Positions 1 through 10,763 of a stretch of 64,000 bases of DNA are shown here, piece by piece. The notes beneath the pieces are model-generated. The model did not search any database, was not told where the DNA came from, and saw nothing but the letters and a program-made list of their open reading frames with translations. The stretch is from Ashinkailepas kermadecensis (Eukaryota > Arthropoda > Thecostraca > Neolepadidae): NCBI GenBank assembly GCA_034440615.1, contig JAOTOM010001577.1, positions 1-64,000 of the forward strand, read 5' to 3'. Each line of letters begins with the position of its first letter. Position 1 is the first letter of the stretch. The translations under genes and the position numbers were made by a program.

Positions 1-109
1 ATTTGGATAAATGCATAAGTGCCAAAACAAACCATCGTCTCAATGCTTTCTCGAATCTTCCCGCTGGCCTCTAGATTGCAGCGAGCTGGCGGGGCTGGTG
101 CTAAGCATA

Positions 110-250
110 TCTTACAGATATCTGCCATTGATCAACCCACTTTTAAGTCCTCCAAGTCTAACTGAATATAGCTAGATTCATCACTACTGTTATTTATTCC
201 CACCAGCTTCATGTCATAAGCAAAGCTTCAACGACCATTTCTCAGTCCAA
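110..250 (-). mobile_element. LINE reverse-transcriptase fragment (same family as 29440-33010)
   Basis: Read on the minus strand, this short stretch translates to a decayed piece of a non-LTR reverse transcriptase around and after the catalytic YADD-type box (here AYDMKLV), followed by IQLDLEDLK. It aligns with the same part of the larger minus-strand LINE at 30700-30910, at both protein and DNA level (for example GACTTGGAGGACTTAAAA against GATTTGGAGGACCTAAAA). Both ends are lost, so it is a fossil with no coding capacity. The family match is direct from the sequence; the clade is not determined. Confidence 0.7.
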
Positions 251-1107
251 GGACGACAATTTCGTAAAGGTGACAACGAGAAGTGGATTGCATTAGTTTT
301 TAGCGTCATCTTAGGAATTTGTTTATTTTTATAACATTTGGTGCTGGCTGCAAGGCAACTGTCACACGAGCTAAAATATATCCTCAGCGAATAAATTCAC
401 GGCAAGAACAAGCATTGAACACCAATGCATAAATGACAATGCAACAATGTCAGTACATACATATTCCAAGCCTTCAAATTCCACGCCGTCACGCCCATCG
501 TTTTCGCTGTGCTGTAACGTTTTGTAAATGACGTTGAGAAGGTATGGAAGCTGGGAAGCTCTAATCATGCAGGCTGTTAGTTAGTTAGTTAGTTATTGTG
601 GTTTAGGGGCGCATCGCATGCAGGCTGTAATAACAGAAAAGAAGTTTGTTGGAAGAAAATGCATTTAAAAACATCATTCATCCCATTTCATATGGGGCAT
701 GGATGTTGTATTGCATGCTTATGAGGGGGTAATTTGTCCCCTCAATGTTGGCTTTTCCCCATGGGCGTATGTTTCGGAAAATTATTGAGGGACCAGTGGA
801 GTACCTATATTTGCGTCAAGCAGGAGGGGGCAAACGGATTTGCAGGGGGAGGGCACCTACGCCCATTAAAAAGTCCTTGGATTTCGACCGCTATTTTGTC
901 AAAGGGTACATTTCGAAATAATATAATTAGTCATCAACTAAATTGTCCTGTGGAGGGGCCTAATCTACCACTATGGTTTCTGATTGGTCGGATTTCAACC
1001 CTAACTCCACCACTCAGTTCTAAGGTTTTCTTTTGGTATCCCTTGATAAGTTACCTCACACTGCTGAAATTACACCTATACCACAAACCCGGATCGGTAT
1101 CCCAAAA
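251..1107. other. No gene seen; AT-rich flank
   Basis: I see no supported gene here. A 65-codon open frame on the minus strand (371-568) resembles nothing I recognise. The only structured item is the short retro-tail insertion at 566-628, listed separately. From about 720 the composition shifts toward the GC-rich degenerate repeat field that follows. Confidence 0.5.
566..628 (-). mobile_element. 39-bp truncated retroelement tail with 12-bp target duplication
   Basis: The 12-mer CATGCAGGCTGT occurs at 566-577 and again at 617-628. Between them are 39 bases which, on the minus strand, read GCGCCCCTAAACC, then ACAATA, then an (ACTA)n run. This is the form of a severely 5'-truncated SINE or LINE 3' end with a microsatellite tail. 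Nearly the same tail is embedded three times in the tandem array at 6188-7870, so it is a real family terminus. Confidence 0.65.
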
Positions 1108-3078
1108 AATCAAGCTGGAGCCCTCCAAAAAAGGAGATATTCCGGCAAATAAAAGTCAGGGTCAGGAAAATGGCTCTGTTGCACCGAACATTTTTTCAAG
1201 ATGCCTTCAAAAATTGCGTATGACTCCGAAAAGCATACCGGATCTCGAAAAATCGAGGTGGGATACATGGCGTCAGAGGTTCGAAAAATCAGGCTGGGAT
1301 TCGGACTTTTAATAAAAAAACAGAAAAGATCCACAAAAATCGCGTTGAGCCCAGAAAGCTGGCGTTGGGTCTCCGGAACCACGTGCCTGGGCGCGATAAG
1401 TCGCGCTGGGACCCAGAAAAATCGCACCGAAGCCCCAAAATCATACTGGGGCCCCACAAATGTGTGTCAGAAGCCCCAAATATACACAGCGGGACCCTAA
1501 GAGTACAACGTTGCCAGAAAGTACAACTAACCCTCCAAAGCGCACAAAAGTCTCCCAAAAAGCGATAGGGCCTTAAAACATGCGTTGCAGCCCTAAATAA
1601 ACATACCGGGAGCTCTAAGAAAAATACACTGCAAGCTCGCAAGGCGCACAGGGGCCATGAGAACGCACAAGGGCCTGGAAAAGAGGCTGGGGCCACAAAA
1701 GGCAACATGGTTCCAAAACGTACAAAACGACCGGGAGCTAAATAAACACATTGGGATCTTCGAAAACGCCCCGACACGTAAAAAATACTCGGTGCACAAA
1801 AAAACGCAACAAAGCCCTAAAACGAGCAGGGTTTAGAAGATGTATTAGGCCCATAACTTCAAAGTAAAATGTATTACCCACCACTTTAAAATAAAAAAAA
1901 TTACAATTTCAGGCATTGCAGTTCATAGCACCCGGTCGCCACGACGGCAACGTGAGTGCACGTGCACACCCATTTTTCGTATTCGGTGCATTCGCCACAC
2001 TTCGTGCGATGCTATGGTTTCTGCTAGGCCTTCTGCGTTTTGCTAATTGCTGCCACATGATAGACTTGCACCATATTTGGCGTGATGGGATGATTCGCCT
2101 GGGCGTTCGCTTCGAAAAGTCGATTGATTAAATTCGATCATTAGTTTCCTACTTCCCACATTTTCTGGTAGCTATGAAATGCGGTTTCCGCTGAGCTTTG
2201 ATGCACTTCATATCTTTGCTGCTATCCTCCCAGATTGGATACCGAACCGAGGCCAAGCCTCGGCGTTTTTTTTTACCCGTTGCGTCTTTCTTGGTCTATG
2301 ATTGTGTATTATGGCTCCAATCCATTTTTGTTAGGGGCCTAAAGCATTTTCGAACCCCCTGCTCGTTTTAGGGTTTGTTGCATTTTTGTACACCGAGGAT
2401 TTTGACGTGTCAGGGCGTTTTCGAAGATCCCGATGTGTTTATTTAGCGCCGGTATTTTTGTTTGTTTTGGAACCATGTTGCCTTTTGCGGCCCCAGCCAC
2501 CTTTTCAGGCTATTGTGCGTTATCATGACCCCTGTGTGCCTTGAGAGCTTTCGGTGTATTTTTTAGACCTCCCGGTATGTATATTTATGGCTGCAACGCT
2601 TGTGTTAAGGCCCTGTCGCTTTTTGTGAGACTGTGCGCTTTGGAGGGTCAGTTGTATTTTCGGCCCCCGTTGTGCTCTTAGGGTCCCGATGTGTTTATTT
2701 TGGGCTTCTGACGCACACTTGTGGGGCCCAAGTACAATTTTGGGGCTTCGGTACGATGTTTCTAGGTCCGAGAGTGGCTTATCGCACCCAGGCGCGTGGT
2801 TCCGGAGACCCAACCCCAGTTTTCTGGGCTCAATACGATTTTGTGAAACTTTTCTGATTTTTTTAAAGTCCGAATCCCGGCCTGATTTCTCGAGCACTTG
2901 GCGCCATGTTTTTGTATCCCACCTCGATTGTTCGAGATCCGGTTTGTTTTTCGGTGCCGTACGCAATTTGTGAAGGCATCTGATAATATGTTCGGTGCTC
3001 CAGAGCCATTTTTTTACCTGGGCATTTAGTTGTTGGAATCCATCCTTATTTTGGAGGGCTCCAGCTTGATTTGTGTTT
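1108..3078. repeat. Large inverted repeat (about 750-bp arms, 470-bp spacer)
   Basis: The left arm (about 1108-1860) and right arm (about 2330-3078) are reverse complements of each other with scattered substitutions and small indels. For example CCCTAAAACGAGCAGGG at 1815-1831 mirrors the block starting near 2356, and ATCAAGCTGGAGCCCTCC near 1114 mirrors the block ending near 3075. Both arms show a degenerate period of about 20-25 bp with motifs such as GGGGCCCC and GCGCGATTTTTGGG. The open frames read on opposite strands of the two arms are alike, which is expected from the inversion and does not indicate a protein gene. It could be a palindromic rearrangement of an old satellite or an old DNA element with long terminal inverted repeats. 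Confidence 0.75.
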
Positions 3079-5339
3079 GTGTTTGTGGTCACACTGTGCT
3101 TACGTGTGGCCCTAGACGGCAATTTTGTAGAGCCTCGACGGGACTACCGATGGGAATTGTGGGTCCCAAGCGCGATATTTGGGGGCCCGGTTCGAGTTTG
3201 TGCGATGCGTTGTATTTAGCTGTGGCCCCAACGCGATTTTGGCGGTTCCTGTCGCAATTTTTCGGGCCTCGGAGCGAGTTTTCCGGGGCTCGCCGTATTT
3301 ATTTGGAGACCCATACGCGAATTCTGGTGGACCGACGCGAATTTTGGTGGCTCCAGCGCGATTTTGAGGCCCCAACACGATTCTTGGGAGCTTATCCCTC
3401 TCAGGATGGAGGGGGCATTTGCCCCTTTGATATAGCACTGCGGCCACTGAAGGAGTTTTTTTCCGTCCCAGAGTGACATTCCGGTTAAAATTGATTTTGG
3501 GGGCAGCTGCAACTTTTGGGGCCCCGGCGCGACCTTCTGGGCCTCCAGTGTGATTGTCAAGGGCTGCGATGCGACTTTTTGGGTCCAATGTGATCTTTTG
3601 GGCCCCGACGTCATTTTCTTGGATCCCTAGCGCGAGCTATAGCGGCCTCGACACTTTTTGGGGTCAAATGCGTTTTGGATGCTTTTGGCGTCATTGTTGG
3701 GCCCCCAGAGTGATTATTCATGTCCGGATTGTTCTTCGTTGCTCCGGCTTCATTTGTTTTGGTCCCAATGAGACTGTTGGGGCACGGTACGACCTGTCGT
3801 GCCCCTGGCATGATTTTCGTGGTCCGCGCGTGAATTTTTGGTACCCCAGGCTCAGCGTAATTTGCGGGGGCCCCGGCCGGATCTTTCGGGGCCCATATCG
3901 TGATTTTAAAATACCCAGACTCGACTCTTACTATTTCTTAGGGGGTTCTTCTTGCAAATTATAGGCCTCCTGTCGCGTCGTCTCATTTCCTAGAGCCTTT
4001 TTACCTGTTTTCGATGTCTCCTTGTGTGTCCTATCCTCCTCCATATTCAATGGTCCTCCTCTCCCGTCTTGGAGGGCCTCCTCTTGCATTCTGGGGCCCC
4101 TTTAACATGGCATGGGGCTTCCTCTCATCTTCGAGGGGCATTTTCTGCCAAATTAGGGGCCTCTTGCCACGCCTCGTTTGCCTCCTCCTTTATCCTAGCA
4201 AAGCCTTAACCGTCTTGAGGGATCTTCAATTTTGGAAACCTCACCTCCTTCCATACCTGCTATCACTCCCATCTTAAGGGCCTCCTCTCATTTCCTGGGA
4301 ACTCTTTCCGGTCTTCGGGACCTCATTTGGTCCTACAGACCTACTCCTTCCCGAGTCCGGCAGGTGCCTCATTTCTCTTCTAGAGGCCTTCTTTTTCAAA
4401 TTAGTGGCCTCCTCTCACGTCTTGGGGGCCTCCTGCTCTGCGTTCTCCTGCTCTGCGCTCTGGATTCGATCTTTACCCATCTTAGGGGTGGTCTCCTATC
4501 TCCTGGTGGACTCCTCTTCTCTCCCAGGCGCCGCCTCTGCTAAATTACTGCCAACCTTTCCTATCTTAGTGGCCTTGTTATTTCCCGGGGACCTTCTTAG
4601 CCGTCTTCTAGCCTTCTTTTCCGCTTGGGAGCCATCTCTCTTATCCAATGGCCTTTCTCTCCTATTTTAGGGGCCTCCTCGTTCATCATGGGGTCTCGTT
4701 TTCAATCTTGTGTCGTTCTCTTCCGAATTAGGTGCCTCCTGCCACGTCTCTGGATTATCCTTTTCTATCTCGGTGGAACCTCACCCGTTTGGGGCCTGCT
4801 TTTGCGTCTCCGAAACCTCAACTCATATCTTCCTTCCTGTTCCGTCTTAGGGCCTCCTCTCATATTCTGGGGCCTCCTTACCGGTGTTGGAGCCTCTTTT
4901 GCAATCCTGGTTTCCTCCGTGCCATTTTTTGACACTCTCTTGATTTCTGGGGACTCCTACCCTCTCCTAGGTGACTCCTTTTTCAAATTAGGGGCCTCCT
5001 CTCACGTCATGGGGGCCTCCTTATCTGTGTCTGGAGCCTCATTATCCTCTTAGCAGGGTGCTTTTGCGTCCTAGTCCTAGATCTTCTCTTCCAGGTTCCT
5101 CCTCTTCCAAAATATGGGCCTCATCTGGCTGGTCTCGGTGGCCTTCTCTCATTCCTGCGGAAACCTTCTTACCCGTCTTGGGGCCCCTATTGCGTCCGGA
5201 GAAGTCTCCCCTATCAGGTCTTAATTTTATATTGCAGGGGCATCCTGTTCCGTCTTCGGGGCCTCATTTTCCAACTTAAGAATATCCTGCCACCCATCGG
5301 AAGCCTTTTCGTCTAACCTGGGTGGCTTCTTGCCCGTCT
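3079..5339. repeat. Degenerate GC-rich minisatellite field
   Basis: This continues the loose 20-30-bp periodicity. From 3100 to 3960 the recurring core is like GGGGCCCCAGCGCGATTTT with heavy divergence. From 3960 to 5340 it is like GGGGCCTCCTCTCACGTCTT. Adenine becomes increasingly rare on the + strand going right. The open frames here are repeat artefacts with low-complexity translations. No gene is supported. Confidence 0.65.
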
Positions 5340-8300
5340 CGGTGGCATCATTTCCGTCCTGAGGGCCTCCTTTTCGTGCTGGGGTCTCCTTTTCGTCCTG
5401 GGGCCTCCTTTTCGTCCTGGGGGCTACCTTCTTATCTCTGTTCTCTGTTCTACGTCTAGTCCTACGTCTTTTTCGTCCTTGGGTGCATCCTTTTCGTTCT
5501 AGGGGCCTCCTTTTCGTCCTGGGGCCTCCTTTTAGTCCTGGGGGCCTCCTCCCAATCTCTGCTCTACGTCTTGGGGCATCCTTGCGTTATGGGGCATCCT
5601 TTTCGTCCTGGGGGCCTCCTTTTCGTCCTGGGGGCCACCTCACAATCTCTGTTCTACGTCTTAGGGGCCTCCTTTTCGTCCTGGTGGCCTCCTTTTCGTC
5701 CTGGGGGCCTCCTTTTCGTCCTGGGGGCCACCTCACAATCTCTGTTCTACGTCTTAGGGGCCTCCTTTTCGTCCTGGGGGCCTCCTTTTCGTCCTGGGGG
5801 CCTCCTTTCGTCCTGGGGACCTCCTCCCAATCTCTGTTCTACGTCTTGGTGCCTTCCTTTTCGTCCTGGGGCCTCCTTTTCGTCCCGGGGGCCTCCTTTT
5901 CGTCCTGGGGGCCTCCTCTCAATCTATGTTCTACGTCTTGGGGGCTTCCTTTGCGTTATGGGGCATCCTTTTCGTCCTGGGGGCCTCCTTTTCGTCCTGG
6001 GGGCCACCTCACAATCTCTGTTCTACGTCTTAGGGGCATCCTTTTCGTCCTGGTGGCCTCCTTTTCGTCCTGGGGGCCTCCTTTTCGTCCTGGGGGCCTT
6101 CTTTTCGTCCTGGGGACCTCATCCCAATCTCTGTTCTACGTCTTTGGGGCATCCTTTTCGTCCTTTGGTTCATCCTTTTCGTCCTGGGGTTGGTTGGTTG
6201 ATTGTTGGAGTGTAGGGGCGCATGGACTGTGTTTTTCGCCCTGGGGGCCTCCTTTTCGTCCTGGGCGCTTCCTTTTCGTCCTGGGGCCTCCTTTTCGTCC
6301 TGGGGGCTACCTTCCTATCTTTGTTCTCTGTTCTACGTCTAGTCCTACGTCCTTTTCGTCCTTAGGTGCATCCTTTTCGTTCTAGGGGCCTCCTTATCGT
6401 CCTGGGGCCTCCTTTTAGTCCTGGGGGCCTCCTCCCAATCTCTGTTCTAAGTCTTGGGGCATCCTTGCGCTATGGGGCATCCTTTTCGTCCTGGGGGCCT
6501 CCTTTTCGTCCTGGGGGCCACCTCACAATCTCTGTTCTACGTCTTAGGGGGCCTCCTTTTCGTCCTGGTGGCCTCCTTTTCGTCCTGGGGCATCCTTTTC
6601 GTCCTGGGGGCCTCCTTTTTCGTCCTGGGGGCCACCTCACAATCGCTGTTCTACGTCTTTGGGGCATCCTTTTCGTCCTGGTGGCCTCCTTTTCGTCCTG
6701 GGGGCCACCTTTTCGTCCTAGGGGCCTCCTTTTCGTCCTGGGAGGCCTCCTTTTCGTCCTGGAGGCCACCTCACAATCTCTGTTCTACGTCTTAGGGGCC
6801 TCCTTTTCGTCCTGGTGGCCTCCTTTTCGTCCTGGTGGCCTCCTTTTCGTCCTGGGGTCCTTTCGTCCTGGGGGCCTCCTTTTCGTCCTGGCGGCCACCT
6901 CACAATCTCTGTTCTACGTCTTAGGGGCATCCTTTTCGTCCTGGTGGCCTCCTTTTCGTCCTGGGGGCCTCCTTTTCGTCCTGGGGGCCTCCTTTTCGTC
7001 CTGGGGCCACCTCACAATCTCTGTTCTACGTCTTAGGGGCATCCTTTTTCGTCCTGGTGGCCTCCTTTTCGTCCTGGGGGCCTCCTTTTCGTCCTGGGGG
7101 CCTCCTTTTCGTCCTGGGGGCCACCTCACAATCTCTGTTCTCCGTCTTATTGGCCTCCTTTTCGTCCTGGTGGCCACCTCACAATCTCTGTTCTACGTCT
7201 TAGGTCCTTTTCGTCCTGGGGGGCCTCCTTTTAGTCCTGGGGCCTCCTTTTCGTCCTGGGGACCTCATCCCAATATCTGTTCTACGTCTTTGGGGCATCC
7301 TTTTCGTCCTGGGGTTGGTTGGTTGATTGTTGGGGTGTAGGGGCGCATGAACTGCGTCTTTCGTCCTGGGGGCCTCCTTTTCGTCCTGGGAGCTTCCTTT
7401 TCGTCCTGGGGGCCTCCTCCCAATCTCTGTTCTACGTCTTGGCGCCTTCCTTTTCGTCCTGGGGCCTCCTTTTCGTCCCGGGGGGGCCTCCTTTTCGTTC
7501 TGGGGGCCTCCTCCCAATCTCTGTTCTACGTCTTGGGGCCTCCTTTTCGTCCTTGGTTGCATCCTTTTCGTCCTGGGGTCTCCTTTTCGTCCTGTGGTCT
7601 CCTTTTCGTCCTGGGGGCCTCCTCCCAATCTCTGTTCTACGTCTTGGTGCCTCCTTTTCGTCCTGGGGGCCACCTCACAATCTCTGTTCTACGTCTTAGG
7701 CGCCTCCTTTTCGTCCTGGGGGCCCCCTTTTCGTCCTGGGGCCTCCTTTTCGTCCTGGGGACCTCATCCCAATATCTGTTCTACGTCTTTGGGGCATCCT
7801 TTTCGTCCTTTGGTGCATCCTTTTCGTCCTAGGGTTGGTTGGTTGATTGTTGGGGTGTAGGGGCGCATGGACTGCGTCTTTCGTCCTGGGGGCCTCCTTT
7901 TCGTCATGGGAGCTTCCCTTTTCGTCCTGGGGGGCCTCCTTTTCGTCCTGGGGGCCTCCTCCCAATATCTGTTCTACGTCTTGGTGCCTTCCTTTTCGTC
8001 CTGGGGCCTCCTTTTCGTCCCGGGGGCCTCCTTTTCGTTCTGGGGCCTCCTCCCAATCTCTGTTCTACGTCTTGGGGGCCTCCTTTTCGTCCTTGGGTGC
8101 ATCCTTTTCGTCCTGGGGTCTCCTTTTCGTCCTGGGGTCTCCTTTTCGTCCTGGGGGCCTCCTCCCAATATCTGTTCTACGTCTTGGTGCCTCCTTTTCG
8201 TCTTGGGGCCTCCTTTTCGTCCTGGGGGCCTCCTTTTCGTCCTGGGGGCCTCCTTCCAATCTCTGTTCTACGTCTTAGGGCCTCCTTTTCGTCCTTGGGT

Positions 8301-8535
8301 GCATCCTTTTCGTCATGGGGTCTCCTTTTCGTCCCGGGGGGCCTCCTTTTCGTCCTGGGGGCCTCCTCCCAATCTCTGTTCTACGTCTTGAGGCCTCCTT
8401 TTCGTCATGGGGGCCTCCTCCCAATATCTGTTCAACGTCTTGGGGCCTCTTTTTCGTCCTGGGGGCTCCTTTTCGTCCCGGTGGGCCTTCTTTTCGTCCT
8501 GGGGGCCTCCTCCCAATCTCTGTTCTACGTCTTGA
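5340..8535. repeat. Homogeneous 20-bp minisatellite in higher-order units
   Basis: The basic unit is CCTCCTTTTCGTCCTGGGGG (20 bp), repeated in runs of one to five. The runs are punctuated by a spacer with CACAATCTCTGTTCTACGTC or CCCAATCTCTGTTCTACGTC, giving a higher-order unit of roughly 100-120 bp. The + strand is almost free of adenine outside the spacers. Open frames of up to 324 codons arise only because the unit lacks stops. The array ends abruptly at the Penelope-like element. It probably lies in an upstream intron of the glutamate receptor gene. Confidence 0.9.
6188..7870 (-). repeat. Retro-tail captured three times in the 20-bp array
   Basis: Near 6188, 7314 and 7834 the array contains the same roughly 38-bp insert: (GGTT)3, then GATTGTTGG, then GTGTAGGGGCGCATG. 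On the minus strand this is the retroelement terminus also seen at 578-616. Its presence at three sites in matching context means one insertion was later copied by array expansion. Confidence 0.7.
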
Positions 8536-8537
8536 GG

Positions 8538-8896
8538 CTTGCCACAGCTGTATCAACGGGCTCAAAGGTAGATGCACGCGGAAAAACGTAGTTTATAAAA
8601 TAACGTGCAACCGCTGTCTTGGAATATTTTATGTCGGTGAAACCAAACGTAGTATCAGGGATAGGTACAATGAGCACTTGGGAGATGCCAGACTTCGAAG
8701 AGCATACACACCTTTAGGCGAACACATGATCGACAAACATTCTAACATGGAACACAGCGACACTAACACAAACTTCAAAGTAGAAATTCTAGCAACAGCC
8801 AGGGACAACGCTGATCTAAAGGTCCTCGAATCTCTACACATACGTAATCTACGGCCGCAACTAAACACGCAAACGACGTCTTGGTATATCACTTAA
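8538..8896 (+). CDS. GIY-YIG endonuclease domain of a Penelope-like element (partial)
   Basis: This open frame, ending at the TAA at 8894-8896, encodes about 118 residues typical of the C-terminus of Penelope-like polyproteins. There is a cysteine-bearing lead-in (CHSCINGLKGRC), then VVYKITCNRC, then the GIY-YIG-type core GIFYVGETKRSIRDRYNEHL with the expected Arg of that motif. A GEHMIDKH segment and a closing LESLHIRNLRPQLN block follow. In intact elements this nuclease nicks target DNA to prime reverse transcription. Here the upstream reverse transcriptase is missing and the frame runs back into the tandem array, so no start is meaningful. The domain itself has no stop or frameshift, suggesting a fairly young copy. 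It is autonomous in neither direction and not a host gene. Confidence 0.85.
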
Positions 8897-9164
8897 ATTA
8901 CATAAACATAAATTATATTTTATGTATTACGCGTTATATTGGATCTATGTCTATATATGTGCGTGAGTGTATGCATCGATATGTATGTGGACCATCGGCT
9001 CGGGCTTCCTCGGAGGATTCTATCTTGACATAGTTTGTTTCTGGTTTGGAGTTTCTTTAAGTGTCTGCACCACTGAGGAGGCTTTTCTGCATTCCACGTG
9101 TCTTTTGCACGCTTTTTTTCTCGCGTGCTTTTTTTTCAATTGCTAAACTTGACATTTTTATATC

Positions 9165-9199
9165 ACTCCTGACGATGGCCCCTGGCCGAAACGTTGAGT
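9165..9199 (+). ncRNA. Hammerhead-ribozyme-like motif of the Penelope-like element
   Basis: The sequence has every invariant part of a type I hammerhead with a very short stem III. Stem I is ACTC (9165-9168) with GAGT (9196-9199). The core is CTGACGA (9169-9175). Stem II is GGCC/GGCC (9177-9180, 9184-9187) with loop CCT. Then comes GAAA (9188-9191), and the cleavage-side dinucleotide UU (9194-9195). Hammerheads are established components of Penelope-like elements. Predicted self-cleavage would fall after 9195. The short helices mean activity may be weak or need a dimer. Confidence 0.65.
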
Positions 9200-9260
9200 A
9201 ATAAAGTATAATCCTTAACGTTACTTTTGATGTCAACTCAGCACCTCCTGGTATATTGAA

Positions 9261-10462
9261 GGTCGTATGCTTTCTTTACACGCAATGTCTAAAACCCAGG
9301 AGCATCTAAGAGCCATTCTTCGTTGTATTAAACTCTGTTATTTTACTTCGATTTCAAATAGCATGACTGTTAATTTTATTCAATTAGGTAACTTTATAGA
9401 GGAATACACTCGTAGGTTGCATCTCAATTCCAAAGCTGCATTTTTGACGTTCCCATCACTAGGAAGTCCTATGCTGGGTTTTCTTGGTGCATACCTATGA
9501 TGACTCATGCCTTCGTAATCTTTGCTTCATTAGCACTAGAAGAAATTATAATCACGAAATTCTAATAGAAAAAACATCTATTTGCTTCGCTCCTGACTAC
9601 CAAATCTAGCGCCACTTATTATTGAAAAATATTTTATTGTATGGATAAAACATAAACAACGCTGTCAGATATTCGTCGAACTGCACTTCAACATAAAGTT
9701 CGCAGCGTTTCCACCAAATGGCGGTGGAGATACCTCTTCAAAGTACAAGATAAAATGATAGCATTTTAAGATTCAGAGATCCGTACAAGGGATCAGAATT
9801 AATCTCGCATGACGAGAGCGAGTATGCAAGCACAAATGTTGCAGCACCCTGAGGAGAGCATCAATGCTTTTCTGCTTTTCTCATTGAAAACAAATCGGAA
9901 AGAAAGTCACGCTACCACATGATAAAAATCATTCCTCACGCACCAAGCTAGCATAGGTTATGGGAGTGCCTAGTCTGCACATGTGATCTGAAGTGAAGCT
10001 GTCATGCTTTGGTGCTGCTAATGAAAATTGTAATCCACATCTCGCACCAAATTTTAACATAGTTTTTCGGCCGTCTCGTTGGCTAACATATTGTACTTAC
10101 AATGTTCATGGTCATCGTGCCATTTATTGCTGTACCAAATCATGTTCTAAATAATTTACATTTTTGAAAGCGGATTGGATAGCAGATGGATATCTCTGTC
10201 CGGTACGGATATGGATACAGACTGGATTGGTTCATACGGATACGGATTGGACAAGATTTGATAATGTCAATCCGTGTTATACTCTGCTATGCTATCACGC
10301 TCTCTTCACTCACCTCTAGAAAACTAACCTAATAACAGTCATCATCCATACTGCGTACGTCTGGTCTGTATGCTTGGTCTAAGAATACCGTCCTGAGATT
10401 CCCAAGCGTCCGAATCCGATACGCCGACGATGCTGCACTGACCTTTGGGTCTCTGTTGGCAG
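9261..10462. other. Intron sequence, nothing recognised
   Basis: This is AT-rich single-copy-looking sequence between the Penelope-like element and the first receptor exon. A loose run of GGATACGGATTGG-like steps occurs at about 10190-10260. The last bases form a normal 3' splice site (TCTCTGTTGGCAG) for the exon at 10463. Confidence 0.5.
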
Positions 10463-10570
10463 AACTCAAAGATAGGGATCTATCAGCGCATGTGGGACTT
10501 CATGTCCTCCAATGAGCACGTCTTCGTCGATACGTACGCAGATGGGATCGAGCGAGTTCGCAACTCCAAG
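10463..10570 (+). CDS. GRIA: AMPA receptor exon: S2 ligand-binding lobe, first segment in window
   Basis: This exon of 36 codons in phase 0 is flanked by CTGTTGGCAG and GTAAGCC. It encodes NSKIGIYQRMWDFM, then FVDTYADGIERVRNSK. That corresponds to the AMPA receptor stretch following the GSTKEFF motif (SKIAVYEKMW through ADGVARVRKSK), on the lower lobe of the glutamate-binding clamshell. The preceding exon, which would contain the end of the pore and the STKEFF residues, is not in the window. The downstream boundary falls directly before the GKYA block, as the family alignment predicts. The exon looks intact. Confidence 0.88.
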
Positions 10571-10635
10571 GTAAGCCTTCGTGGAAGGGGGGGCAACCGC
10601 ATCGCATGGGGCGAAAACAAAACCAGCATTCTTTT

Positions 10636-10763
10636 GTGGCACATGGCAGTGGTAGTAGGCCGGGTTGTGGCACATGTCAGTGGTAGTAGGCCGGGTTGTG
10701 GCACATGGCAGTGGTAGTAGGCCGGGTGGTGGCACATGGCAGTGGTAGTAGGCCGGGTGGTGG
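10636..10763. repeat. 31-bp minisatellite, about 4 copies
   Basis: A 31-bp unit beginning GTGGCACATGGCAGTGG and ending AGGCCGGGT is repeated with few changes, about 65 bp downstream of the exon's donor site. It lies in the intron. Confidence 0.9.

Larger units (their letters stand above)
8535..9260 (+). mobile_element. Penelope-like element, 5'-truncated 3' portion
   Basis: This is the 3' end of a Penelope-like retroelement. It has the C-terminal GIY-YIG endonuclease reading frame, then an AT-rich 3' region with a hammerhead-like motif at 9165-9199 and a final TCAACTCAGCACCTCCTGGT region. The reverse-transcriptase part is absent; the left border is the 20-bp array. The 3' limit is approximate. 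The call rests on the GIY-YIG block and its order relative to the ribozyme-like motif. Confidence 0.85.

Noticed and set aside
371..568. 65-codon minus-strand frame as a gene
   Set aside because: No recognisable domain, no splice context, and adjacent to retroelement debris.
5340..8535. CRISPR array
   Set aside because: Units are contiguous or separated by the same spacer motif, not by unique spacers, and the DNA is animal.
5483..8591. Open frames of 200-324 codons rich in FSSWGPPFRPG
   Set aside because: Repeat artefact of the 20-bp unit; overlapping frames and both strands are equally open.
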